Source of the DNA: Choanephora cucurbitarum
Taxonomy: Eukaryota; Mucoromycota; Mucoromycetes; Mucorales; Choanephoraceae
Reading direction: 5' to 3'
Assembly (NCBI GenBank): GCA_025331435.1
Contig: JAIWNI010000292.1
Location: forward strand, 1 to 12,429
DNA length: 12,429 nt
This document shows, in pieces, positions 1 to 7,723 of this stretch. The notes beneath the pieces are model-generated. The model saw only the letters and a program-made list of their open reading frames with translations, was not told the DNA's origin and searched no databases. Position numbers and translations under genes: made by a program. Every line of letters starts with the position of its first letter. Within the stretch, counting starts at the first letter, position 1.

Positions 1-59
1 TCCGATGTATCGATTTTTAAACTCATGGAAAAGCATATAAAAGGTGTCATTTTTTTTGC

Positions 60-290
60 TCAAATTATAGATGTATTTTTTGGATATACAGAACTTTTTT
101 AAAAAGTTCAAAAAGTTGAGTTTTCGTTGATTTATGATCATTTTAATTTTTTACTATATTTTCAGTGCTTCCAGATTTTTGACACTTAATTTCTTAAGCT
201 GTAATTTTTTTTATACCTCAATTTTTTACACTGTCAAATTTTTAAGCTGAGGAGTTTTAAATGACGAGTATATGTTTTCTTGAAGAAAAT
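60..290 (+). repeat. Left inner homology block of element 1
   Basis: This AT-rich block aligns by eye with 4580-4820. Shared landmarks in order are TTTTTAAAAA followed by TTCAAA, a TTTA-TGA-CATTT stretch, TTTTCA.TGC followed by a GATTTTxGCACTT-like segment, and AGCTGAGGAGTT near 248-259 (4790-4801 in the other copy). No coding signal is visible. It is the internal part of the left end shared by elements 1 and 2. From 290 to about 578 I see only A-rich spacer. Confidence 0.5.
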
Positions 291-577
291 GAAAAAAGTA
301 AAAAAGAAGACATTCAAATTAAAAATAAAAAACCTTTACATAAATACGAATATTGATACCTAGACAGAAAGTCTACAGATATAGCCACAGAAAAAAAAAC
401 TATTATAGTCAACGTTGTCATTGATATCAATTCCAAAGACATACAAGTCTACTCAATAAGAAAGAATAGCTCTAACTATTGCACTTTATCACATAAAAAT
501 ACGGCTCTTTTGCATTGATATAACTTTATTGAAGAACACATGCTCTATATCTACAATCACCAAACCAAACACTTCAT

Positions 578-996
578 TCATGTAATTGATAATTCGATAG
601 TTCGACAGTTGTTGTTTATTGTAGAAAAACAGTATCCAAGAATAAGACTATTTTATGCCTTTTGTACCATTCTTTATCCTAAAGATACAATAGCTGATAG
701 ATCCAAACTCCCAACATACCACTTACCTAGTATAGAGCAGAACAATGAATCCTTACACAAATGCCAAAAATACTGATCGTCTTTTTGAGTACTAATCACT
801 ACCTTGTTGTCAACCTTGAACAAAAGAATAACTCCACTTTTCACTCTTCAATCAACAGTAATCCAAACTTCCAAAAGTGTTGTTGCATGTACGCTGACAT
901 CTACCCTAAACAGCTTACAGCTGATAGTTGCATTCGTGTAGATTACTTTCTGTCTTTGTCTTTCAAGTGCTGAGTCCTCTTAAAAACCTCATCTAC
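578..996 (-). pseudogene. Decayed left-end accessory ORF of element 1
   Basis: One minus-strand frame reads as protein-like sequence over about 130 codons, broken by TGA at 848-850, TAA at 674-676, TAA at 653-655 and TGA at 578-580, with a frame break near 980. By eye it aligns without large gaps to the minus-strand frame of element 2 at 5166-5678. Common points are GVI before a stretch ending in ST.K, an F about 14 residues on, an M, then LGY against VGY, and a final I-x-L. Identity is only about 20-25%, so homology rests equally on the same strand and same place near the left end. Function unknown. The opposite-strand reading frames at 540-973 are treated as shadows. Confidence 0.35.
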
Positions 997-1910
997 ACTT
1001 TCTATTCTAACGTACTGCTAAAACGTTGCAAATCAGTTGAGTGGGTTGGTCTCTAAAGCTTTTTTGTCAGGATCATCTTACAGTGTTGGGTGTGATCTGC
1101 TTTTCACGAGATGAATGAGTTGGGAGGTCAAGCTTTATTTAAGTAGAGAAGTAAAAAAAATTATTTTTCGAGATGAATTATTTTCGTTTTGTATTTTTTT
1201 TGACTGCATTCTAACATCTCTGCTAACAAAAAAATAGTATAGTCAAGCTCTCAATAGAAATAACCTTTTGATTTTGTAACCTTTTGTCTCTTGTCCTCTT
1301 TGCTCTCTCTTTTTGCCTGCTTAACTCTTTTTCTTCTCTGGTTTGTTAGCACCCAAGTTAGATATCACAAAAAGTCGCCTAATAATGTCTTTTACATCGG
1401 CATTTCAATAATTTCCACTAGCTAGAACGTAAGTTTTACTTTCTTTTTATTTTCATCACTTTTCTTTTATTTTATTTTATTTGTCTTGATTTCACTCTGA
1501 CATTCGTGATTGTATTTCAACTAGGCCACGTCAAACACAGATCGGTAACTACACTTCTACAACCAATTGCCAACTTCTCACCAACAGTTAGAATAGTTGA
1601 TATTACTTGTCGCGTCTTTCTGTCTAAGTGCATGCATTCATTGTTGTCATAACTACATGAGCGCTGTTCCATTGATTGCGCTTTATATTTCTGTACACAG
1701 CAAAAAGTCGATTCCTTTGAAACAGCAATTGCATCAACTTAAAGAGTATGCGCATTTTTCAACTAAAAAACCCATCACTAAAAAAAATTGTTAAAGCTAA
1801 GTATTCAAAATCGAAAGACAACCATAAGGCATACTGATCTTGGTTTATTTGTTACAGACGACATAAAGACCAAAAAAAAAAAGAACAGGAACCAAAAGGA
1901 AAGGAAAAAA
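997..1910. other. Spacer with intron-like segment and a short plus-strand ORF
   Basis: No confident gene here. A good intron-like segment on the plus strand runs from GTAAGT at about 1429 through a T-rich tract to TTTCAACTAG at about 1524. Downstream, a plus-strand frame at 1597-1794 encodes 65 residues ending in a lysine-rich tail (KKPITKKNC). It could be the end of a decayed plus-strand gene, but I cannot link it to a family. On the minus strand AATAAA at 1844-1849 fits as the poly(A) signal of the gene at 1911-3017. Confidence 0.25.
1844..1849 (-). terminator. AATAAA poly(A) signal for the 1911-3017 gene
   Basis: TTTATT on the plus strand reads AATAAA on the minus strand about 65 bases past the TGA stop, a normal fungal spacing. 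Confidence 0.35.
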
Positions 1911-3017
1911 TCAGAATTTTAAGGCCCAAACAGGAAGTGCATCACGCAAAGTTGCAGATAATCGTTCTTCTACAACTTTATAGGTACGTTCATCACGAGA
2001 AGAGCCCTCATTGATGAGGTCTTGCTCATCAACAGAACGAAAGAACTTATTCAACTATGGAAATAGCTTAAACATTCAACGTATATACAACACAAATGCG
2101 CAACCTATCCCGTCGGATCGCTAAGAAGGAATTAGAACGCGAAAAGAACGACCGATTCCAGGCTAGAGAAAATCTCTTTCCTCTTCAGATATATATGCTG
2201 CTTAGAAACAAGCCTCACACTTCTCAATTGTTTCAAAGCCAACAAACAGAACATCCTTGACTTTTTAAAGCAATCGCCGTGGTTGCTTCTTCTTCACAAC
2301 AAATAGTAGGTTTGTTTACGTTAGTAGAGTTATAGATCCGTAGACTTACTCTTGACAATTGCTTTCGCTTAGCTTCATTTACCTTATATTCCAGACATCT
2401 ATGGGCAGAAAGGGCAGCAGTTTTAGTGGTTTGACGAGCATTTTCAAATCTATTTCTGACTAGGCTTCCCAATGATCTTATGACCATAGGAGCGAACGTT
2501 TGGGTTGGATCTGATCCAGCGAGAGCCTTGAAGCCATCGACAGAGAGTTCAATGACCTCGATATAGACCACAAGATTTACCAATCAGTTTTTCATCGAAA
2601 ATTCCTAGCTGAACTCCAACTTATTTGTGTTCTTTGCCACCTAGAAAGCTTTACGAACAACATGCTGAACAACAAAAAGAATTGATATTAAAGTGAGTAA
2701 CAATACAGCTTTGTCATCGATATACAACTTACTATATGCATAGAGTTTCTATTACGACCTTTACTAGGATCAGGTGCAGAGTCAGTATCAATCATCAAGG
2801 TTTTGATTCGAGCCAGTTTGACCTCTGATGCATGGAATTTTTTTAGTGCCTTCTGTTCAGAATTAGCAATAGCAAGAGAAGCAGCAGAAACAACAGAAAC
2901 AACAGAAACAACAGGAACGAGAGGGACAGCCTGAGAAGTAGAACGAGCAGTAAGACGAACGGCAGAACAAGCAGCAGAGCGAGAGGAAGCGATAACAACA
3001 GGAGGAAGGGTTGGCAT
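1911..3017 (-). pseudogene. Right-hand accessory gene of element 1, spliced and frameshifted
   Basis: I choose ATG at 3015-3017 (MPTLPPVV). Exon 1 runs to 2733 and is rich in Ala, Ser and Val with short VVSVVS repeats (underlying ACAACAGAA repeats at 2886-2913), then KALKKFHASEVKLARIKTL and a DTDSAPDPSKGRNRN stretch. A GTAAGT donor at 2732 pairs with TTGTTGTTCAG ending at 2665 (68 nt) or with CTTTCTAG ending near 2653. The middle (about 2202-2650) reads well only with frame changes, including a +1 step in the A5 run near 2266 and a duplicated CT near 2170. The last exon, 2054-1911, follows TTTCCATAG and is open for 47 codons, ending DERTY...LPVWALKF. That tail resembles the gene at 12297-12429 (DRTY...LPAWGVDF). 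Family not recognised; a DNA-binding helper protein is only a guess. Confidence 0.45.
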
Positions 3018-3939
3018 TTGAAGAAAATTCAATAATGATGATGTTTCAATGTCTCTTTTTGCTCGGTATTATATCTTTTGCTTCTCCCAATTGCTTTTTT
3101 TTTATCGAGGACGTCTATTTTTATAAAGGTAAATCGTATTTTTTTAATTTTTTGGGGCGCGTTTCTAGTTGACAGGTCAATGAAATAAAGTTTTTTTATA
3201 AGATCGAAAATCTCGCAATTATAGCTACTATTTTTAAACTGAAAATTTTTTCATATCTATTATTTTCCCTTTTCTTTCTTTCTTTCATTCTTTTTTATAC
3301 TGGTAATTACTTGTAATTTTTTTTGTTCATGGTTTCGTAAAGTATATTCTTTCTTAAGAGGTAAGTTAAAGTAAAGATATCCAAGACATTATTGTTAACT
3401 CTTCTTAAACATAGGGCTGATTGCCTGGTATCTCCCTGAAGTGTGTTCTCTTACATTGGGCTAGTTATACCGTAGGTTTTATGTCTCACTGCACTCAAAA
3501 CGTTTTCTAATTAATATTATTTAGTTTGTCTATGTTATCCAAACCATTGGGTCTCTGGTTGATCTCTATCTGGTAAGAAACCGTCTTCTTATTTGCAGCA
3601 CTTGTACTAATGTTTCTGTTTCTTTTATAGATCCCTATGATTAAGAAACAAAGGTTTTTTTGTCTGCCTACCATTCTACCTGTGGCCCCTATTTTATACG
3701 TAAGTAAAGAAATAATAAATCGTCTTGCCTTTGTTCTGTTTCTAATTACAAGCCTTTTTTTTTAGTTCCTTCTGTATGGTTTCCATTCTATTCCTGTCTC
3801 TTGTTCTCTTCCTAGACTTGAATCTTTACATCTCTGGTTTACTAGTTTCTGGTTCTCTAATGGAATGCGATGCTGCTCTCTATTGTACGTGAAAGCTGAC
3901 CAAAATACCAGGGTTATGAAACGATGCCTAATGGCGTGT
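3018..3939. other. Gene-free AT-rich spacer of element 1 with splice-like sites
   Basis: No reading frame of interest on either strand. The plus strand has T-rich tracts and several strong donor-like motifs, such as GGTAAGTTAAAG near 3361 and ACGTAAGTAAAG near 3700. The equivalent part of element 2 (5940-6530) has similar sites, for example GACGTAAGTGAAG near 6325. It may be a decayed multi-intron gene or an untranslated spliced transcript. Confidence 0.3.
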
Positions 3940-4225
3940 GCCTAAAATTACCCCCAAATTTCATTTTGATCCCCTGAAATTCCCCTATTGTTCCTGGCTA
4001 AAATAAGCCATTTTTGAAGCAAACTTTTTTTTAATAATAAAAGCCACTTTTTATAAGCCTCTAAACATACATATCTAGTCCAATTGTAAAGAAGTATATA
4101 AATGAGAATTGCGAATTTTGATCCAATAATAAAAGGAATATGAAAGATGTCAATTGCAAAATGACCAATTGAGCGAAAGTATATTGAAAATTTTTTGAAG
4201 CAAAGACCAATCATGTAACATGATC
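3940..4225 (+). repeat. Right inner homology block of element 1
   Basis: This block matches 6755-7040 of element 2. Shared landmarks in order are a CTAAAATAAGCC-like string followed by CATTTTT, TAATAAAAGCCAC (TAAATAAAAGCCAC in the other copy) followed by TTATAAGCCTCTAAACAT, GTCCAAT with GTAAAGA and GTATA, CCAATAATAAA, and CCAATCATGT just before the subterminal repeats. The order of a few short segments differs. At its left edge are two or three degenerate units of the 22-bp repeat that is much longer in element 2. No gene. Confidence 0.6.
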
Positions 4226-4230
4226 AGTGT

Positions 4231-4464
4231 GTAGGACGCTATGTCTACATACATTTGACTACTGTAGGACTCAATGTCCTACGGTAATGTCCAACACAGT
4301 TTGTATGGACATGCTGTCCTGACACAATGTCCGATGTAGTTTGTAGGATGTCACGATGTATGTCCGATGTACTTTGTAGGACACTACGCGCGCAGTATTG
4401 TGTCGGACATGTGTAGACGTCGTGTCCTACATACGTCTGATGTACAATTTGGGGTGTGTAGGAC
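4231..4464. repeat. Subterminal repeat array, right end of element 1
   Basis: GTAGGAC occurs at 4231, 4264, 4376 and 4458 and its complement GTCCTAC at 4276 and 4424. TGTCCGATGTA occurs at 4328-4338 and 4361-4371, with diverged copies around 4401 and 4435. Arrays like this in CACTA elements are transposase or accessory-protein binding sites (known for the superfamily; inferred here). The word differs from those in elements 2 and 3. Short open frames across it are by-products of the repeats. Confidence 0.6.
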
Positions 4465-4474
4465 ATGCAATTAG

Positions 4475-4493
4475 TTGTAGTGAACCACTACAC
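4475..4493. repeat. Junction of element 1 right end and element 2 left end
   Basis: TTGTAGTG (4475-4482), spacer AAC (4483-4485), CACTACAC (4486-4493). Extending outward, 11 of 12 bases of the two arms are complementary (TTAGTTGTAGTG against CACTACACCTAA). It reads as two CACTA termini facing away from each other with three bases between. A host target-site copy shared by both elements is possible for AAC. Confidence 0.6.
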
Positions 4494-4504
4494 CTAACGG
4501 CTCG

Positions 4505-4548
4505 CTCCCGTACCGGACACGTATACGGGAGGGATTACCCCTCCCGGA
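4505..4548. repeat. Left subterminal repeats of element 2
   Basis: CTCCCGTA at 4505-4512, its complement TACGGGAG at 4524-4531, and a near copy CTCCCGGA at 4541-4548. The same octamer dominates the right end at 7048-7175, which ties the two ends together as one element. Confidence 0.6.
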
Positions 4549-4579
4549 TGAAATTTCTAACTTTTTCATTTTATATGTG

Positions 4580-4820
4580 AGTTTGCTATTTTTTTTTGAT
4601 AGATTTGTAGAGGATACCTCCAGGTGCCAGAAACTTTTTAAAAATTCAAATTTGGATGTATATTCATCGTTTAATGACCATTTCTAATTTCAAGTACATT
4701 TTCACTGCCTGAAGGATTTTCGCACTTTGAAATTTTTAGCAGTAGAAAAATCACTGCTTGACATTTTGCTGCCATTTTATTTTTCTCAAGCTGAGGAGTT
4801 CAAAATGTCATGAAGAAAAA
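4580..4820 (+). repeat. Left inner homology block of element 2
   Basis: Counterpart of 60-290 in element 1, ending with CAAGCTGAGGAGTTCAAAATG at about 4788-4807. From 4820 to 5165 there is only A-rich spacer, with a repeated word AACATGTAAC / ATATGTAACAAA near 4841, 4870 and 4914. No gene. Confidence 0.5.
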
Positions 4821-5165
4821 AATGATGGACTTTAGAATTTAACATGTAACGACTCTTTAAAGAAAAAATAACATGTAACAAAGTACTTTGAAAAAAAAAA
4901 TATCTTAAAAATGATATGTAACAAAATATTTTGAAAAAACCAAAAAATATATGTTTAAAGATGAAACCTCAAGCAAAAAAAACCAGATGCAGAATAATAG
5001 CGAAATAGTGAAGAGCATATAGAGCTACTTTCAGTTAAAGCTGAACTACATCCACATTTAAACACTCAAATAAGTCCTTTTACAACACAATTGATCACTA
5101 TAAGTAACAACAAAACCCTTCAACAATATCACTACTCAGTGCCAAATATTCTCAGCCAAATCCCT

Positions 5166-5678
5166 CTATCGCACACCCTCTCCATACATGTACACACTCG
5201 TTCTCTTCGTTAAACGTCCAATTAAACACAAGCAAATACGCAAATCATGTTTTAGTGTAATAGCATCCTTTTTATTGCATAAACAATGGTTCCCGCGTAT
5301 ATATCCAACAATTCCATACGTGATGTCGTTCATTCCACAGAGAATCTTGCCGATTTCTGTCTCAATAACCTCACTTACCTCATAATCAACACACGTATAA
5401 AAGTTCTGTTCAATCGCAAGCAAAAGAGTTGGTCTGTAGTACTTGTCAGTACTGAAAGCAATTTCTGTGTTGGTGATTACTCCAAATGTGTCCTCATGCA
5501 GCCACTTGTCAAACCAAATCACTCCAAACTTATCGAATTCAAAGCTGTTCTTTTATTTGTTAAAAGAGTCTTTTCTTTCTGCTTTCCAAAGCTCATCTGG
5601 TGCGAAGCTGTTACTTCTTTCGAATTATCGTGTTTTTGAGTTGAAATCACTAACGTCTGCTGTACTTTATCGACTCAT
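5166..5678 (-). pseudogene. Decayed left-end accessory ORF of element 2
   Basis: The minus-strand frame from ATG at 5676-5678 to TAG at 5166-5168 would give about 170 residues. It is interrupted by three TAA codons (5667-5669, 5625-5627, 5553-5555) and is open for the last 128 codons. All three stops sit where CAA (Gln) would suit, following CGA, CGA and AAA. The protein has a charged N-terminal part (APDELWKAERKDSFNK), an aromatic centre (WFDKWLHEDTFGV) and a Cys-containing tail (GNHCLC). No transmembrane segment or known fold seen. It has a likely homologue at 578-996 in element 1, same strand and position. Function unknown. Overlapping plus-strand frames in 5188-5697 are treated as shadows. 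Confidence 0.45.
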
Positions 5679-5699
5679 CAGTAGGTGTTTAACATAGTA

Positions 5700-6533
5700 G
5701 TGAACGTATATATTTTTTTAAAAAAAAAGTAAAGTAAAAATTATTTGTCAGTAAGGCGTTATTTCCAACCAAAAAAATATTTCACTGCCTGACGAACTTT
5801 AACTCCGCGTATAAGACGAAAATTACTCCTGGCAAAAAATTATATTTTATTTTTTACTTTCAAAAACTTTTTTCACCTTTTCTTTTCGTCTTCTATCTTT
5901 TTAGTAAATGACATGTAAACATTACCTTTTTGGGTAATCACTTTTTGAAAAAAATTTTTTTTTATGTTTGATGATATCCAAGATAATGATTATTCAGTAT
6001 ACTATTGCTCTTTATACTCATTGCTTTCTCGTTATAGGCTTAATAGAATGCACTCCACTACTGCTGGGATATTGCATTTAGTATTTCTATGGTTTTAGGT
6101 AAGAGTATAGTCATCAATATCCATACAACTTTCTAATCAACTCATATAGCTTCTTGTCTCATAGATACTGCTGCCTAGTCTTTGTTTGAATGGGTTGTTT
6201 TATGTGTAAGTGTTTAAATGCTATGTATATATCCAGTGTGATTAACCTAACATCCCTCTTTAGGCCCCAATAACTTGCTTATGATGCCTCGCTTCCTGGC
6301 CAAGTAGCTTAGGCTTATTATTGACGTAAGTGAAGAATGGCTTTCATTATTCGGCTTCAAATTGACTAAATTCTTTTTATTTTCTCTTTTCAACAGTGTC
6401 TAACCTTGTCAACGCTTTTGCTACCTTTCTGTGTGTCTAACAAACGTTCTTTCATAGTTCTGCGCTACTACTACAGGTAAATCCCCAACACTATTGTCTC
6501 GTTAATTGATGATTGATTTTTACTGTTTATTAG
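5700..6533. other. Gene-free middle of element 2 with splice-like sites
   Basis: There is no reading frame longer than chance. Plus-strand intron-like pieces are frequent: GTAAGA near 6101, a GACGTAAGTGAAG donor near 6325 followed by a T-rich tract and TTTTCAACAG near 6397, and CTACTACAGGTAAAT near 6472. The spacing of the donors from the right end resembles that in element 1. Confidence 0.3.
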
Positions 6534-6787
6534 GCCTAGTATTTCCTGCTATTTAGCCCGCATGCCCTGCCATTTTGCCTGCCTGCCCTGCTAATACTGT
6601 CCGGTGTTTTCTGCTAATTTGCCCTAGTATTCCCTAGTTATTTTGCCTGCATTTCCTGCTGATTTCGCCTGGATTTTTTATTATTTAAGCCTGATTTTTC
6701 CTGTATTTTAGCCGGATCCCTAGTATAGTACGCCTGATTCCCCGTAGTATCCCAAGCGATGTCCCCCAGCATTTCTGCTAAAAATAA
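6534..6787 (+). repeat. Degenerate 22-bp tandem repeat, 11 units
   Basis: Units begin at about 6534, 6556, 6577, 6599, 6621, 6645, 6667, 6689, 6711, 6732 and 6756, a spacing of 21-24 bases. The rough unit is GCCTG.ATTTCCTGCTATTT. Copies are well diverged, but the GCC start and the CCTG/CCCTG core recur. Element 1 keeps only two or three units at the same relative place (3940-4005), so the array expanded or contracted after the two elements split. Confidence 0.65.
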
Positions 6788-7040
6788 GCCCCATTTTTAT
6801 AGCTAGAATTCATTTTTATAAATAAAAGCCACTATTATAAGCCTCTAAACATCTACAAATGACCCAATGATACATCCATAATTTAATGACGAATGCAAAA
6901 TATAACCCAATAATAAAGAGAAGCAATTGCGAAATCAGCAGAAGCTAGTCCAATAGTAAAGAGGTATAGAGAGGTACAAAAAGACAGAATACGCAAAACG
7001 TATGGATGTGTGATTGAAAGTAAACCCAATCATGTTGCTA
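6788..7040 (+). repeat. Right inner homology block of element 2
   Basis: Counterpart of 3995-4225 in element 1, with ATAAAAGCCAC, TTATAAGCCTCTAAACAT, CCAATAATAAA, AGTCCAATAGTAAAGAGGTATA and CCCAATCATGT. No gene. Confidence 0.6.
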
Positions 7041-7047
7041 GAAGCTC

Positions 7048-7175
7048 TACGGGAGACCTCAAGTGAACCGTAACATCTCCCGTACTACGGGAGGGGCGAC
7101 ATCTCGGGCATTACGTGAGAGATTCGGGAGAGTTAACTCTCCCGTACCCCTCCCGTAGAATTTGGGCTACGGGAG
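7048..7175. repeat. Right subterminal repeats of element 2 with a 20-nt palindrome
   Basis: Perfect octamers: TACGGGAG at 7048, 7086 and 7168; CTCCCGTA at 7077, 7139 and 7150. The pairs point both ways. At 7125-7144 lies a perfect 20-nt palindrome, CGGGAGAGTT followed by its complement. These are probable protein-binding sites for transposition (inference from CACTA biology). Confidence 0.65.
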
Positions 7176-7187
7176 ATGTCCGCTGAG

Positions 7188-7208
7188 TTGTAGTGGGTCG
7201 CACTACAA
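7188..7208. repeat. Junction of element 2 right end and element 3 left end
   Basis: TTGTAGTG (7188-7195), spacer GGTCG (7196-7200), CACTACAA (7201-7208). The arms are a perfect 8-bp inverted repeat. As at 4475-4493, it fits two CACTA termini almost touching. Confidence 0.6.
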
Positions 7209-7228
7209 AAAATCGGGTCGGGAAGGCC

Positions 7229-7271
7229 TGTGATTAGCCGGTCCGAACGTTCAATCAAAGGGGTAATCACA
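7229..7271. repeat. Left subterminal inverted octamers of element 3
   Basis: TGTGATTA at 7229-7236 and its exact complement TAATCACA at 7264-7271. This is the third distinct subterminal word in the window. From 7280 to about 7720 there is only AT-rich spacer with no gene I can support. Confidence 0.4.
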
Positions 7272-7723
7272 GAGGGTATTTTGGCAGTGATTTTTCAACT
7301 TTGTCAATATTGCTTCAAATGCTTTCAAACTTTACAGGAAGCAACCTCTTTATATCTATAACGTATTCATGTAAAAAAAGCCGGTACATTTACGCTAATA
7401 ATTGATAGTTTTAAAGCCTTTTAATATTACACCTTAAAGTTACATGTTAGAAAAAAAATAGAAATCCTCTAAGTACTTTTAAATACCGAGAGCCATTATT
7501 TCAACTTATTTTTTGGACAAAAATCAGAAAAAGAGAAAAATTGAGACACTGCCTTCACTTGAATTTATATGTCGACGTCAGCAAAAGGCCTTCCTCACAT
7601 CAAAGAGTATGGCCATATATGGAAATCACATATAAAGAAAATAAGATAATAGAGAAACGTTAAAAGTAGAAAGTAAAATAATTCAACAAACAACACAACT
7701 TATAGTGTCTCTTTTAGTATTCA

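Larger units (their letters stand above)
1..4482. mobile_element. CACTA-type element 1, left tip outside the window
   Basis: The right terminus TTGTAGTG is at 4475-4482; read inward on the minus strand it begins CACTACAACTAA, a typical CACTA end. The 250 bases before it are full of GTAGGAC/GTCCTAC and TGTCCGATGTA words. The first nine bases of the window, TCCGATGTA, match that repeat, so the window seems to open inside the left subterminal region of the same element. Inner blocks 60-290 and 3940-4225 match element 2 blocks at 4580-4820 and 6755-7040 in the same order and orientation. It holds two broken minus-strand accessory genes and no transposase I can recognise, so it is probably non-autonomous. 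The left boundary is inferred. Confidence 0.6.
4486..7195. mobile_element. CACTA-type element 2, complete, non-autonomous
   Basis: The 2,710-bp unit starts CACTACACCTAACGG and ends, read inward on the minus strand, CACTACAACTCAGCGG. These are imperfect terminal inverted repeats of about 16 bp. Both ends carry the octamer CTCCCGTA/TACGGGAG: two perfect copies on the left, six on the right. It contains one broken minus-strand ORF, a gene-free middle and a 22-bp tandem repeat, and no transposase, so it would depend on an enzyme supplied elsewhere, perhaps by a relative of element 3. Flanking bases (AAC on the left, GGT on the right) do not form a target-site duplication. Confidence 0.6.

Noticed and set aside
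540..973. Two overlapping plus-strand ORFs of 78 and 70 codons.
   Set aside because: The opposite strand gives the longer frame with a homologue in element 2. These look like shadows.
2886..2913. ACAACAGAA microsatellite as a CRISPR-like or regulatory repeat.
   Set aside because: It has only a few short in-frame units inside exon 1 of the minus-strand gene, encoding VVSVVS.
3948..4214. Minus-strand 88-codon ORF.
   Set aside because: It lies in the right inner homology block; the matching block in element 2 does not keep the frame.
4245..4580. Short ORFs on both strands over 4245-4580.
   Set aside because: They consist of the subterminal repeat words and cross the element junction.
5553..5669. 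Reassignment of TAA to glutamine.
   Set aside because: TAA ends the transposase frames normally (11024, 12249), and in-frame TAA is confined to decayed ORFs.
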